The position numbers were made by a program, and so were the translations under genes. Shown here in pieces: positions 16,432 through 26,333 of a stretch of 64,000 bases of DNA. Each line of letters starts with the position of its first letter. Position 1 is the stretch's first letter. The stretch spans positions 1,114,197 to 1,178,196 of the forward strand of contig NZ_LT965928.1 of assembly GCF_900239935.1 (NCBI RefSeq), read 5' to 3'. The stretch comes from Pseudoalteromonas carrageenovora IAM 12662 (GTDB lineage: Bacteria; Pseudomonadota; Gammaproteobacteria; Enterobacterales; Alteromonadaceae). The notes beneath the pieces are model-generated. The model worked only from the letters and a program-made list of their open reading frames with translations, was not told where the DNA came from and ran no database searches.

Positions 16432-19092
16432 ATGGCAGAAGTAAATGTTGAAAAACTAGCCGGCGATATAGGTACAACTGTTGATAAATTGCTGCAGCAG
16501 TTTTCACAAGCGGGTATCACTAAGCAGGCAACTGATAATGTAACTGAAGCTGAAAAAGCGACATTACTTGATCATTTAAGCAAGCAACATGGCGGTACTG
16601 GCTCAGATGGCCCAGCGCGTATGACTTTACAACGTAAGAGCAAAAGCACGTTAAGTGTTACTGGTTCTACGGGTAAAGCAAAAGATGTTCAAGTTGAAGT
16701 TCGCAAAACACGTACATACGTGAAAAAAAGCGCGATGGAACAAGAGCAAGAGCAACAACGCCTAGCCGCAGAAGAGAAAGCGCGTCTTGAAGAGCAGCAA
16801 AAAGCTGCACAAGAAGCCGCTGAATTAAAAGCGAAACAAGAGGCAGAACGTAAAGCGAAAGAAGACGCTGATCGTAAAGCCAAAGAAGAAGCTAAACGCA
16901 AAGCAGATGCAGAGCGTAAAGCTAAACAACAGCAGATGACCCCTGAGCAAAGTGCTAAGTCTGAGAAAGATCGCATCGAAGCTGAGCGTCTGCAAAAAGA
17001 AGCAGAAGAGGCCGCATTGAAGAAAGCTGAAGAAGAAGCGAAACGTCAAGCAGAAGAGGCAAGAAAGCTAGCTGAAGAGAATTCAGCACGCTGGAAGAAA
17101 GAAGAAGAAGAACGTAAGAAGCGCGAAGAAACCGCGGATCATCACCTTACGACTTCAACTTACGCACGTGAAGCAGAAGATGTTGCCGATGCTCGTGATG
17201 AGCAAGGTACACGCCGTGCGAAGAAAAAGAAAAAAGCGCCAGCAAAAGATAAGTTTGCTGCGTCTAGAGGCCGTAACAAGTCTAAGTTAAAAGCACCAGC
17301 ATCGCTGCAGCATGGTTTCCAAAAACCAACAGCTGACGTTAAAAACGAAGTGCGTATTAGCGAAACAATTACAGTTGCCGAGCTTGCATCACGCATGGCT
17401 GTTAAAGGCGCTGAAGTTGTGAAAACAATGATGAAAATGGGTGACATGGTTACCATTAACCAAGTAATTGACCAAGAAGCAGCACAGCTTGTTGCTGAAG
17501 AAATGGGTCACAAGGTTATCATCGTTAAAGAAAACGAATTAGAGCAAACAGTACTAAATGACCGCCATGAAGATGGTAAGTCTGAGCCGCGCGCTCCAGT
17601 AGTAACTGTAATGGGTCACGTTGACCATGGTAAAACATCTACACTAGATTACATTCGTTCAGCGAAAGTTGCATCTGGCGAAGCAGGTGGTATTACACAG
17701 CACATTGGTGCATACCACGTTGAAACAAACGGCAGCATGATCACGTTCTTAGATACTCCTGGTCACGCCGCGTTTACATCAATGCGTGCTCGTGGTGCTA
17801 AAGCGACTGATATCGTAATCCTAGTAGTTGCAGCAGATGATGGCGTAATGCCACAAACTAAAGAAGCGGTTCAGCATGCTCGTGCAGCTGGCGTTCCTTT
17901 AATCATCGCAGTAAACAAAATGGATAAAGAAGGCGCAGATCCAGATCGCGTTAAAAACGAACTAGCTCAGTTAGATGTTATCCCTGAAGATTGGGGCGGC
18001 GATACGCAGTATGTTCATATCTCAGCTAAAACGGGTTTAGGTATTGATGACCTTCTAGAAGCTGTACTTATGCAATCTGAGCTTTTAGAGCTTACAGCTC
18101 CTTCTACAGGTATGGCTGCAGGTGTTGTAATTGAATCTCGTCTTGATAAAGGCCGTGGTCCAGTTGCATCTATCCTAGTTCAATCTGGTACGCTTAACCA
18201 AGGTGACATTGTATTATGTGGTCTTGAGTATGGCCGTGTTCGTGCAATGCGCGATGAAAACGGTAAAGATATCAAATCGGCTGGTCCTTCTATTCCAGTT
18301 GAGATTTTAGGTCTTTCTGGTATTCCAGCTGCGGGTGATGAAGCGACTGTAGTTAAAGATGAGCGTAAAGCGCGTGAAGTTGCTTTATACCGTCAAGGTA
18401 AATTCCGCGATGTTAAACTTGCTCGCCAACAAAAAGCGAAGCTTGAAAACATGTTCACTAACATGGCTGAAGGCGATGTTTCTGAAGTTAACGTGGTACT
18501 TAAAGCAGACGTTCAAGGTTCAATCGAAGCGATTTCTGACTCACTAACTAAACTTTCTACTGATGAAGTAAAAGTGAAGATTGTAGGTTCAGGTGTTGGT
18601 GGTATCACTGAAACTGATGCAACACTTGCTGCAGCGTCTAACGCAATCGTAGTTGGCTTTAACGTTCGTGCTGATGCATCAGCACGTAAAGTAATTGAGA
18701 CTGAAAATTTAGACCTACGTTACTACAGCGTAATCTACAGCTTAATTGACGAAGTTAAACAAGCAATGTCAGGTATGTTAGCACCAGAATTTAAGCAAGA
18801 GATCATTGGTCTTGCTGAAGTGCGTGACGTATTTAAGTCTCCAAAAATTGGCGCTATCGCTGGTTGTATGGTTACTGAAGGTGTTGTTAAACGTAGTGCG
18901 CCAATTCGTGTACTTCGTGATAACGTTGTTATTTACGAAGGTGAGCTTGAGTCACTTCGTCGCTTTAAAGACGATGTTGCTGATGTTCGTAACGGCATGG
19001 AATGTGGTATCGGCGTTAAGAACTACAATGACGTTCGCGTTGGTGACCAAATCGAAGTATTCGAAACAGTTGAAGTACAACGTACACTTTAA
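16432..19092 (+). CDS. infB: Translation initiation factor IF-2
   Basis: ATG 16432 ([14 protein letters not shown]) follows ACGGAGG; the 13 extra upstream codons are ignored. The product has 886 residues. The N-terminal IF2 domain is followed by a long Lys/Glu/Ala-rich charged region (about 80-275) with low-complexity helix repeats. The G domain (about 385-555) has [17 protein letters not shown] and NKMD. Domains II-IV for fMet-tRNA binding finish the protein. IF2 is the GTPase that brings initiator tRNA to the 30S subunit; its gene lies in the same transcription unit as the initiator tRNA. An internal start, giving a short IF2 form, is possible but not determined. Confidence 0.97.
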   Translation: MAEVNVEKLAGDIGTTVDKLLQQFSQAGITKQATDNVTEAEKATLLDHLSKQHGGTGSDGPARMTLQRKSKSTLSVTGSTGKAKDVQVEVRKTRTYVKKSAMEQEQEQQRLAAEEKARLEEQQKAAQEAAELKAKQEAERKAKEDADRKAKEEAKRKADAERKAKQQQMTPEQSAKSEKDRIEAERLQKEAEEAALKKAEEEAKRQAEEARKLAEENSARWKKEEEERKKREETADHHLTTSTYAREAEDVADARDEQGTRRAKKKKKAPAKDKFAASRGRNKSKLKAPASLQHGFQKPTADVKNEVRISETITVAELASRMAVKGAEVVKTMMKMGDMVTINQVIDQEAAQLVAEEMGHKVIIVKENELEQTVLNDRHEDGKSEPRAPVVTVMGHVDHGKTSTLDYIRSAKVASGEAGGITQHIGAYHVETNGSMITFLDTPGHAAFTSMRARGAKATDIVILVVAADDGVMPQTKEAVQHARAAGVPLIIAVNKMDKEGADPDRVKNELAQLDVIPEDWGGDTQYVHISAKTGLGIDDLLEAVLMQSELLELTAPSTGMAAGVVIESRLDKGRGPVASILVQSGTLNQGDIVLCGLEYGRVRAMRDENGKDIKSAGPSIPVEILGLSGIPAAGDEATVVKDERKAREVALYRQGKFRDVKLARQQKAKLENMFTNMAEGDVSEVNVVLKADVQGSIEAISDSLTKLSTDEVKVKIVGSGVGGITETDATLAAASNAIVVGFNVRADASARKVIETENLDLRYYSVIYSLIDEVKQAMSGMLAPEFKQEIIGLAEVRDVFKSPKIGAIAGCMVTEGVVKRSAPIRVLRDNVVIYEGELESLRRFKDDVADVRNGMECGIGVKNYNDVRVGDQIEVFETVEVQRTL

Positions 19093-19113
19093 TTGCTCGT
19101 GAGCTAAGATTGT

Positions 19114-19136
19114 AAATGGGGGCTTAGCCCCCATTT
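19114..19136 (+). terminator. Hairpin between infB and rbfA
   Basis: A 10-bp perfect stem AAATGGGGGC/GCCCCCATTT with a TTA loop; only a short T-rich tail follows. It may be a partial terminator or processing site within the operon. Confidence 0.6.
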
Positions 19137-19201
19137 GTGTATCCATTATTAAATTATCTTATTATTAAATTTCAATAAGTTATTATTTTAGGACAAATGC
19201 A

Positions 19202-19609
19202 ATGAGAGAGTTTTCTCGCACTGATCGTGTTGCTCAGCAAATTCAAAAAGAAATTGCTGTAATTTTACAACGCGAAATTAAAGATCCACGCTTAGGTATG
19301 GTGACAGTGTCTGCGGTAGAAGTATCGCGCGACTTATCTTACGCTAAAGTATTTATCACAGTATTTAACACTGAAGATGAAAATGCAGCGAAGCAAAGCG
19401 CAAAAGTACTTAACGAAGCTACGGGTTATATCCGTTCGTTATTAGGTAAACGTATTCGTGCACGCATAATGCCAGAGCTTAAGTTTGTTGTAGACAACTC
19501 ACTTATGGAAGGTATGCGTATTTCTAACTTAGTAGATTCGATTATTCGTGAAGATAATGCTAAGCATGTAGATGACGAGACAGATAGCGAAGAAGGCACT
19601 AAAGACTAA
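19202..19609 (+). CDS. rbfA: 30S ribosome-binding factor RbfA
   Basis: The 135-residue protein begins [19 protein letters not shown] and includes [27 protein letters not shown], the KH-like core of RbfA, then [17 protein letters not shown] and an acidic tail. RbfA aids late 16S rRNA maturation and cold adaptation. AGGACAAA precedes the ATG. Its stop overlaps the start of truB by one base, indicating translational coupling. Confidence 0.96.
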   Translation: MREFSRTDRVAQQIQKEIAVILQREIKDPRLGMVTVSAVEVSRDLSYAKVFITVFNTEDENAAKQSAKVLNEATGYIRSLLGKRIRARIMPELKFVVDNSLMEGMRISNLVDSIIREDNAKHVDDETDSEEGTKD

Positions 19610-20568
19610 TGGCAAGACGCAGTAAAGGCCGTCCGGTTGACGGTATTTTGTTGTTAAACAAACCAGAAGGTATTTCGTCTAACAAAGCGCTGCAACGAGC
19701 GAAAGGTATTTATTTTGCTCAAAAAGCAGGGCATACCGGTGCACTCGACCCACTAGCAACAGGTATGCTTCCCATTTGTTTTGGTGAAGCGACCAAGTTC
19801 ACTCAGTTTTTACTCGATATAGACAAAACCTATGTAGTACGCGCTAAATTAGGTGAACGTACTACAACATCAGACTCTGATGGGGAAATTGTTAGTACTA
19901 AAGACGTAAACGTAACGTATGAACAGCTAGAGCGTGAAATTGCGGCCTTTTTAGGTGAATCAGATCAGTATCCATCAATGTATTCAGCGCTTAAGTATGA
20001 GGGTAAACCTTTATACAAGTACGCACGAGAAGGCATTGAAGTACCTCGTAAATGCAGAAAAATTAACGTATTTAGTTTAACGCTAGATGAGTTTGATGAG
20101 CAAACTAACGAAGTACAAATGACTGCGCATGTGTCAAAGGGTACGTATATTCGTACTATTGTTGATGATTTAGGCGAAAACCTAGGGTGTGGCGCACATG
20201 TTATTATGCTTCATCGCTCAGCTGTAGGGCACTACCCAACAGATAAAATGGTAACGCTTGATGAAGTGCAAGCCTTGTTAGATAAAGCGAAAGATGAAGA
20301 AATAGCACCATCTACTTATCTTGATGAGTTATTGCTACCTATGGACACTGCTTTAGTTGGTCTTCCTGTTGTAGAAATAACAAAAGAACAAGGGTCGGTG
20401 TTTAGTCATGGGCAAGCTGTAGATACAGCAACAGATTTACCTGATGGTCCAATAAAAGTACTTGCCGATGGTGTGTTTATCGGCACTGGCGAGCGTAATC
20501 CAAATGGGCAGTTAAAGTCTAAACGTGGACTTGCAAGCCAACAAGATGACTACAAAAAGCCTGAATAA
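19609..20568 (+). CDS. truB: tRNA pseudouridine-55 synthase TruB
   Basis: The 319-residue protein has DGILLLNKPEGISSN, the catalytic motif HTGALDPLATGMLP (Asp nucleophile), the KTYVVRAKLGERT segment and a C-terminal PUA-like domain. It makes pseudouridine 55 in the T loop of tRNAs. The gene overlaps rbfA by one base, as in most gammaproteobacteria where rbfA-truB follow infB. The C-terminal extension (RNPNGQLKSKRGL) is slightly longer than in E. coli. Confidence 0.96.
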   Translation: MARRSKGRPVDGILLLNKPEGISSNKALQRAKGIYFAQKAGHTGALDPLATGMLPICFGEATKFTQFLLDIDKTYVVRAKLGERTTTSDSDGEIVSTKDVNVTYEQLEREIAAFLGESDQYPSMYSALKYEGKPLYKYAREGIEVPRKCRKINVFSLTLDEFDEQTNEVQMTAHVSKGTYIRTIVDDLGENLGCGAHVIMLHRSAVGHYPTDKMVTLDEVQALLDKAKDEEIAPSTYLDELLLPMDTALVGLPVVEITKEQGSVFSHGQAVDTATDLPDGPIKVLADGVFIGTGERNPNGQLKSKRGLASQQDDYKKPE

Positions 20569-20611
20569 GCACTGTGCTGAATGCCCTAAGGGTATCTTTA
20601 GTATAATTAGC

Positions 20612-20639
20612 TTGTAGTTATTCTCATAGTTGGTAGAAT
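20612..20639 (+). promoter_or_regulatory. Sigma-70 promoter of rpsO
   Basis: TTGTAG (20612-20617) and TAGAAT (20634-20639) are 16 bp apart, in the gap between truB and rpsO. The leader is about 65 nt. Confidence 0.55.
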
Positions 20640-20712
20640 ACGCCCGCTTAATCGTTTTGGCTGAATTAGTGATCGGCTAAGACACCTTTTAAATTTAATT
20701 TTTGGAGTTACT

Positions 20713-20982
20713 ATGTCACTAAGCAATCAAGAAAAAATCGATATCATTGCTAAATTTGCACGTGCAGAAGGCGACACTGGTTCACCTGAAGTACAAGTAG
20801 CATTACTTACTTTTGATATCAACAAGCTTCAAGGTCACTTTGCTGACCACAAGCATGACTTCCACTCACGTCGTGGTCTGCTTCGTAAAGTAAGTACTCG
20901 CCGTAAATTGCTTGATTACCTTAAAGGTAAAGATATCTCGCGTTATACTGCGCTAATCCAAGAGCTTGGCCTACGTCGCTAA
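20713..20982 (+). CDS. rpsO: 30S ribosomal protein S15
   Basis: The 89-residue protein has the full S15 signature, including [18 protein letters not shown], the [16 protein letters not shown] loop that binds the 16S rRNA three-way junction, and [15 protein letters not shown] precedes the ATG by 7 bases. S15 is a primary binder of the 30S platform. A terminator follows at 20998, and the usual direct neighbour pnp is pushed 824 bp away by a MITE. Confidence 0.98.
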   Translation: MSLSNQEKIDIIAKFARAEGDTGSPEVQVALLTFDINKLQGHFADHKHDFHSRRGLLRKVSTRRKLLDYLKGKDISRYTALIQELGLRR

Positions 20983-20997
20983 GAACTTGATTACGAG

Positions 20998-21025
20998 AAA
21001 AGGAGCTTTATAGCTCCTTTTTTTG
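20998..21025 (+). terminator. Rho-independent terminator of rpsO
   Basis: AAAAGGAGC pairs with GCTCCTTTT around TTTATA; seven T follow. Confidence 0.9.
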
Positions 21026-21185
21026 TGCCTAAAATTTACGCTTTAAAAACACTTATCTAATCTCAGCCCTTGAAAATCAATAATACACATCTGCAATAAA
21101 ACCTAATAATTTTAGAAACTAAATTTGGCGCTAGCTGCGTTAAAATGTCCATGATTAGAGCGATTAAATAACGAGATTTCTCCTC

Positions 21186-21496
21186 GGGCGTGTTGAACTT
21201 TGCGGATTGAAATTTGTTCAATCTAGGGGCGATTAAATCGCGGCGCGAGGTTTGTAACCTAGTGGGCTAAGTAAAAACCGAGTAAAGCTTCCGCGTCCTG
21301 CTCACGCCCCTTACCTACATCCATGTAGGCAACAAAGAGTTTATCGCCCCTAGGCAGAACCCGAAGGGCAGCGCATGTTTGGCATTTATGCTGCGTTATC
21401 GCCTATTTATGGGGAGTAACCACACTTCATAGGCTCTGCCTTGCCTAAACACCAAACATACTGCTGCAAATTCAACCACAAAAGATCAACACGCCC
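21186..21496. mobile_element. Highly structured MITE between rpsO and pnp
   Basis: The 311-bp element is bounded by 16-bp inverted repeats, GGGCGTGTTGAACTTT (21186-21201) and AAAGATCAACACGCCC (21481-21496), identical at 15 of 16 bases. Inside are GATTGAA/TTCAATC (21205-21223), an 11-bp pair CTAGGGGCGAT (21223-21233) and ATCGCCCCTAG (21343-21353), AGGTT/AACCT (21248-21260), CCTACAT/ATGTAGG (21314-21329) and an ATGTTTGG/CCAAACAT pair near the right end. It has no coding frame. Composition is more GC-rich than its surroundings. No target duplication is obvious. I believe similar sequences recur in Pseudoalteromonas and Shewanella genomes, but that is memory. Confidence 0.75.
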
Positions 21497-21696
21497 TAGT
21501 TATTCACACGATCCCATTACCTCAATATAGATCACTTAATTAAGCTCATTGGTATAAGCCGTGTGTCATGAAGCAATTGATAAATAATAAGATAAAAGCG
21601 ATTACTTTTATCTCGGGGTAGACTCGCAATTTTACGTCGCTTTAGTATATACTGTGCGCGTAGATAAATAGGTTATCTGCAGTCATTAAAAATTTT

Positions 21697-21753
21697 GCCA
21701 ATTGTAGTACTTAATTGATTTCCAACTGAATACAATTATGTACTGTAATTGGC
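21697..21753 (+). promoter_or_regulatory. pnp leader hairpin (probable RNase III/PNPase autoregulation site)
   Basis: GCCAATTGTAGTAC (21697-21710) pairs with GTACTGTAATTGGC (21740-21753) at 12 of 14 positions, giving a long stem 54 nt before the pnp start. In E. coli a similar stem in the pnp leader is cut by RNase III and PNPase then represses its own mRNA. A possible -10 TATACT lies at 21648. Confidence 0.6.
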
Positions 21754-21806
21754 CCTTTTAATGACACTTATTAATGACATATAAAAACATTTAAGGAATA
21801 TTTTAA

Positions 21807-23933
21807 GTGCAAGCAATTATTAAAGAATTTCAACTAGGTCAACACACTGTAACCCTAGAAACTGGTGCAATCGCACGTCAAGCAGACGGCGCAGTACTAG
21901 CAAGCATTGGCGACACTTCAGTTTTAGTAACTGTTGTTGGTAAGCGTGAAGCTCAACCTGGCCAAGACTTTTTCCCACTTACTGTTAACTACCAAGAGCG
22001 TATGTACGCTGCTGGTCGTATCCCAGGTGGTTTCCTTAAGCGTGAAGGTCGTCCTAACGACGGTGAAACACTAATTGCACGTCTTATTGACCGTCCAATT
22101 CGTCCACTTTTCCCAAGCGGTTTTGTTAACGAAGTACAAGTTATTGCAACTGTTGTTTCTGTAAACCCTGAAATCCAACCAGATATGGTTGCGATGATTG
22201 GTACATCAGCTGCACTTGCTATCTCTGGCATCCCGTTCAGCGGTCCAATTGGCGCATCACGTGTTGGTTACATCAACGGTGAATACGTACTTAACCCTAC
22301 ACTAAAAGAGCTTGAAGAAAGCCAACTTGATTTAGTTGTAGCGGGTACTGATAACGCAGTACTAATGGTTGAATCAGAAGCTGACGTACTTGCAGAAGAC
22401 GTTATGCTTGGTGCTGTTGTATATGGCCATGAGCAATCTCAAGCTATCATCACAGCTATCAACGAATTTAAAGCAGAAGCGGGCAAGCCTACATGGGATT
22501 GGTCAGCACCTGAGAAAAACGTAGCACTTGAAGAAAAAGTTGCTGCTATCGCTGCTGATAAAGTAGGTGAAGCTTACCGTATTACTGATAAAGTAGCGCG
22601 TAAAGAAGCACTTGGTGTAGCTAAAGACGAAGTTGTTACTGTACTTACAAGCGAACTTGCTGAAGGCGAAACGCTTGATAAGCAAGAAGTTGGTAAAGTA
22701 TTCGGTTCTCTTGAGAAGAAGATCGTTCGTGGCCGTATCGCTGCCGGCGAAAAACGTATTGATGGTCGTGAACCAGATATGATTCGTGCGCTAGACGTAA
22801 TGACTGGCGTATTACCGCGTACTCACGGTTCTGCTATCTTTACACGTGGTGAAACTCAAGCATTAGTTACAGCTACACTTGGTACAGAACGTGATTCACA
22901 GTTAATCGATGATTTAACTGGCACACACAAAAACCACTTTATGCTTAACTATAACTTCCCTCCATTCTGTGTTGGTGAAACTGGTTTTGTAGGTTCTCCT
23001 AAGCGTCGTGAAATCGGCCACGGTAACCTAGCTAAGCGTGGCATTTCAGCTGTAATGCCTACACTTACTGAGTTCCCTTACTCAATCCGTGTAGTATCTG
23101 AAATCACTGAATCAAACGGTTCATCTTCAATGGCGTCTGTATGTGGTACTTCACTAGCACTTATGAACGCGGGTGTACCAATTAAAGCATCTGTTGCGGG
23201 TATCGCAATGGGCTTAGTTAAAGAAGAAGAAAACTTTGTAGTACTTTCTGATATCTTAGGTGATGAAGATCACTTAGGCGACATGGACTTTAAAGTTGCA
23301 GGTACTTCAAACGGTATCACTGCACTTCAAATGGATATCAAGATTGAAGGTATCACTCAAGAAATCATGCAAATTGCGCTTAAACAAGCAAAAGCTGCAC
23401 GTTTACACATTCTAAATGTGATGGACGAAGCGATTTCTGCTCCTTCTGAAGAACTATCTATGTTTGCACCACGTATTTACACAATGCAAATTCCACAGAA
23501 GAAAATCGCAGAAGTAATTGGTAAAGGTGGCGCTACTATTCGTCAACTTACTGAAGAAACTGGTACAACGATTGAAATCGGTGATGACGGTACAATTAAA
23601 ATTGCCGCTACAGATGGTGAAAGTGCAGCTAATGCAATTAGTCGTATTGAGCAATTAACAGCTGAACTTGAAGTAGGTACTATCTACGAAGGTAAAGTTG
23701 TACGTATCGTAGACTTTGGTGCGTTTGTAAACATTCTTCCTGGTAAAGATGGCTTAGTGCACATCTCTCAAATCAGTACTGAGCGTGTTAACAATGTTTC
23801 TGACCACCTAAGTGAAGGTCAAGAAGTTAAAGTTAAAGTACTAGAAGTTGACCGTCAAGGTCGTGTACGTCTAAGTATTAAAGAAGCAATGGAATCAGCA
23901 GCACCAGCAGCTGATGAGTCAAAAGACGCATAA
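21807..23933 (+). CDS. pnp: Polyribonucleotide nucleotidyltransferase (PNPase)
   Basis: The 708-residue protein starts at GTG 21807 with AAGGAA 10 bases upstream. It has two RNase PH domains (about 10-220 and 310-540, with [24 protein letters not shown] and [18 protein letters not shown]), a KH domain (about 555-615, [11 protein letters not shown]) and an S1 domain (about 620-690, [18 protein letters not shown]). It degrades RNA 3'-5' phosphorolytically and is a degradosome partner. Length and order match E. coli PNPase. The leader hairpin upstream suggests autoregulation. Confidence 0.98.
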   Translation: MQAIIKEFQLGQHTVTLETGAIARQADGAVLASIGDTSVLVTVVGKREAQPGQDFFPLTVNYQERMYAAGRIPGGFLKREGRPNDGETLIARLIDRPIRPLFPSGFVNEVQVIATVVSVNPEIQPDMVAMIGTSAALAISGIPFSGPIGASRVGYINGEYVLNPTLKELEESQLDLVVAGTDNAVLMVESEADVLAEDVMLGAVVYGHEQSQAIITAINEFKAEAGKPTWDWSAPEKNVALEEKVAAIAADKVGEAYRITDKVARKEALGVAKDEVVTVLTSELAEGETLDKQEVGKVFGSLEKKIVRGRIAAGEKRIDGREPDMIRALDVMTGVLPRTHGSAIFTRGETQALVTATLGTERDSQLIDDLTGTHKNHFMLNYNFPPFCVGETGFVGSPKRREIGHGNLAKRGISAVMPTLTEFPYSIRVVSEITESNGSSSMASVCGTSLALMNAGVPIKASVAGIAMGLVKEEENFVVLSDILGDEDHLGDMDFKVAGTSNGITALQMDIKIEGITQEIMQIALKQAKAARLHILNVMDEAISAPSEELSMFAPRIYTMQIPQKKIAEVIGKGGATIRQLTEETGTTIEIGDDGTIKIAATDGESAANAISRIEQLTAELEVGTIYEGKVVRIVDFGAFVNILPGKDGLVHISQISTERVNNVSDHLSEGQEVKVKVLEVDRQGRVRLSIKEAMESAAPAADESKDA

Positions 23934-23973
23934 TTGCTAACTTATTAATCTAGCTATATTAGCTAGATAGTAA

Positions 23974-24000
23974 AAAAGGGGCTGTTTAGCCCCTTTTTTT
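23974..24000 (+). terminator. Rho-independent terminator of pnp
   Basis: GGGGC (23978-23982) pairs with GCCCC (23989-23993) around TGTTTA, extended by A/T pairs, with seven T. Confidence 0.9.
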
Positions 24001-24074
24001 ATGCTTTAATGAAACCTTACTAGACAAGGTCTGTCTTATATTTATCGCGATATATCTTGGTATTAAGGATTTTA

Positions 24075-24953
24075 ATGATACTCAAACATTTAGCTTTGGC
24101 ATCTTTTGCTATTTTGTCTTTAAGCGCTTGCCAAACTACAACTGAAACAGAGCCTACACCTATTGTTAATGTGCCTTTCACAGCACCTTTAGCCTCAGAC
24201 TTTAGAAGCGAAATTGCCATAGCTCGTTACTCTGAGCTATTAAACAGAGCCGACTTAAGTGAAGAGCAGCAAGCTAAGCTTTACTACGACCGTGGTGTAC
24301 TTTTTGATAGCCTAGGCATGACCACTCTTTCACGCATAGATTTTAACCGCGCAGTTAAACTTAAGCCCGATTTAGCTGAGGTGTATAACTTTTTAGGTAT
24401 TCAACATACGCTTATGCAGCAATATGAGAAAGCCTATGAGTTTTTTGATTCAGCGCTTGAACTAGACGAAGAGCACGAATATGCCTATTTAAATAGAGGT
24501 ATTGCCCTATATTACGGTGATAGAGCAGGCCTTGCTAAAAACGATTTTGATGAGTTTTTAGCGCGCTCTCCAAATGATCCATACCGTGTTTTATGGGTTT
24601 ACTTAGCAAGCGCGCAAGAAGGTAAAGTTAAGGCAATGGAATCACTTAAAACCAATGCAACAGCACTTGATGAGTCACAATGGGCATATCAATTAATATC
24701 ACTTTATAGCGGAGATATGAGCGAACATGCTTTTTTATCAGGTATTAGTGATGGCGTTAAAACTGAGCAGGAATATGCTCAACGTTTATGTGAAGCTTAT
24801 TTTTACTTAGCTAAAATGCATCAGGCGGCGGGTGAAGAGTACTTAGCTGCAGATTATTTTAGGCTCGCACTTGCAACCAATGTACATGAGTTTATTGAGT
24901 ATAAATACGCTCGTTTAGAACTTGAGTTGATGGCGGGTGTTGACGCAAGTTAA
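24075..24953 (+). CDS. nlpI: TPR lipoprotein NlpI
   Basis: ATG 24075 follows AAGGA with 5-nt spacing; the TTG start 6 codons earlier is rejected. The 292-residue product has a lipoprotein signal ending LSLSAC, then TPR repeats (about 65-180: AKLYYDRGVLFDSLG, AEVYNFLGIQHTLMQQYEKAYEFFDSALEL, AYLNRGIALYY). Gene position after pnp is that of nlpI in enterobacteria. NlpI is an outer-membrane adaptor that brings the Prc protease to MepS and scaffolds peptidoglycan hydrolases. The next gene overlaps by 17 bp. Confidence 0.92.
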   Translation: MILKHLALASFAILSLSACQTTTETEPTPIVNVPFTAPLASDFRSEIAIARYSELLNRADLSEEQQAKLYYDRGVLFDSLGMTTLSRIDFNRAVKLKPDLAEVYNFLGIQHTLMQQYEKAYEFFDSALELDEEHEYAYLNRGIALYYGDRAGLAKNDFDEFLARSPNDPYRVLWVYLASAQEGKVKAMESLKTNATALDESQWAYQLISLYSGDMSEHAFLSGISDGVKTEQEYAQRLCEAYFYLAKMHQAAGEEYLAADYFRLALATNVHEFIEYKYARLELELMAGVDAS

Positions 24954-26115
24954 ACGTATTAAACTAATAGGTGTATTACTGTGTTGCCTGATACTTTCAG
25001 GCTCAAGTAATCACCTTAATGCTATTGGCTATTGGCATGCTTTAAGCACCAAAGCTAATGTGCTGCAAAATTATTGGCGCTTTCCCACTTATTTTTCGCA
25101 TCATTTAACAACCCTACCTAATACCCTCCTGGCAAAACTTGCACGTCATTCAATACCTAACGCTCAATACACCTATTCACTAAGGCTTTTAAATGATAAC
25201 CAAGGGGATACCGCAAAAAAGTTTTGGTTTGCGAGCATAAATGAGTTAACTATTTCTCAGCGTAAAACATTAGCTACACACTTGCTAGAGCAAGCAAGGT
25301 GGAGCGATTTAAAATTACTTGCGAGCATAAATTCTTTACCGGCAGGGGAGGTACTAAATCATCTTAAAATTGAAATAAAAACGCCGCATTATAATATCTC
25401 TAGCGCATTTATAAGTAAGCTTGGTTTTGCATCGCTACAAGATCACCTTAAGCCTGATGCGCAATGTATGTTTAACGTATTAGCGATGAGCGATCATCGT
25501 AGTGGTTTATATAAGCTTTCTGAGCTTATTAATACTTATAATAAACAGCCAGAGCCAAAGCATAATATTTTTTGTTTTTCTAAACCTATTTATGTTGCGG
25601 GGACTATTGAATGCAGCAACAGTGTTAATCAAGCAGCAAAGTGTTATTGGGAAAGATCTGAACTTAAAAAACAACTTCCTAAAAACTTTGATTTTATTAT
25701 TATGATGCCAGAGCAGGGTATGGCAAATGTAAGTAAAGGCACCATGCTCGTTAATTCAACGGCAAATTACAACGTGTTTTTACATGAATTAATGCATTTT
25801 AGCGGCTTTGAAGATGAATACGTTCTACCTAAATCTAAACAAGCGTGGCTATGTGCGCAAAGTGATTACGTTGCTCCTAATTTATATATTTCTCAAAATA
25901 ACGATGCACCAATAGGCTGGCATAAAGCAAAAAGTTGTCAAAAAGGGGGAGTGGCTTATAAACCCAGCGAAAATTGGTCTATTATGCAGTATCAGCAATT
26001 AGGGCTGTCAGCGCAATATAGGGCGATTTGGTTAAAACATTTAGATATGACCAGTAACCAGATTAATAGTCGCTCCAGTGCTCTTACATTTGCAAATAAA
26101 GAAATACTGAATTAA
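24937..26115 (+). CDS. Putative exported zinc metalloprotease (HExxH) coupled to nlpI
   Basis: The 392-residue frame starts at GTG 24937 (or TTG 24940) inside the last codons of nlpI, with no strong SD, so coupling to nlpI translation is likely. A hydrophobic segment (about 10-30, IGVLLCCLILSGSS) looks like a signal sequence. The central feature is FLHELMHFSGFEDEY: HExxH plus a downstream Glu/Asp that could be the third zinc ligand. Scattered Cys (CMFN, IFCFS, IECS, CYWE, WLCAQ, KSCQ) suggest periplasmic disulfides. I do not recognise the family. Physical linkage to the protease adaptor NlpI hints at an envelope proteolysis role. Confidence 0.65.
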   Translation: MLTQVKRIKLIGVLLCCLILSGSSNHLNAIGYWHALSTKANVLQNYWRFPTYFSHHLTTLPNTLLAKLARHSIPNAQYTYSLRLLNDNQGDTAKKFWFASINELTISQRKTLATHLLEQARWSDLKLLASINSLPAGEVLNHLKIEIKTPHYNISSAFISKLGFASLQDHLKPDAQCMFNVLAMSDHRSGLYKLSELINTYNKQPEPKHNIFCFSKPIYVAGTIECSNSVNQAAKCYWERSELKKQLPKNFDFIIMMPEQGMANVSKGTMLVNSTANYNVFLHELMHFSGFEDEYVLPKSKQAWLCAQSDYVAPNLYISQNNDAPIGWHKAKSCQKGGVAYKPSENWSIMQYQQLGLSAQYRAIWLKHLDMTSNQINSRSSALTFANKEILN

Positions 26116-26333
26116 CTATCTCGGGTTATTAATTTAGTGTTTTAAATAGCTAAATAAATTGTTTTAACTTGTTTGAAAAATAGCCATGTAAAGTCGCTTT
26201 TCGTAGACAAAATCAGTGTTTTTCAGTATAACTATAGTTATTAATGTCGTTTAAAAACAGGCAGTAAAAGCATCTTTAAGTCACCAAAAAAGGGATGCCC
26301 TGATAAACTTATGATAATAAAAGGCCCTACACT

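Noticed and set aside
16689..17456. Open minus-strand frames opposite infB
   Set aside because: They are rich in Ser/Phe/Arg as a mirror of the Lys/Glu/Ala-rich IF2 linker and lack SD sites or family features.
21379..21395. GG-N10-GC sigma-54-like sequence inside the MITE
   Set aside because: It matches by pattern but belongs to a repetitive element, points to no nearby gene with an operator, and is probably chance.
26116..26333. Riboswitch or ion sensor upstream of mrpA
   Set aside because: The leader has small palindromes (AGGGATGCCCT) but no fold I can match to a known riboswitch.
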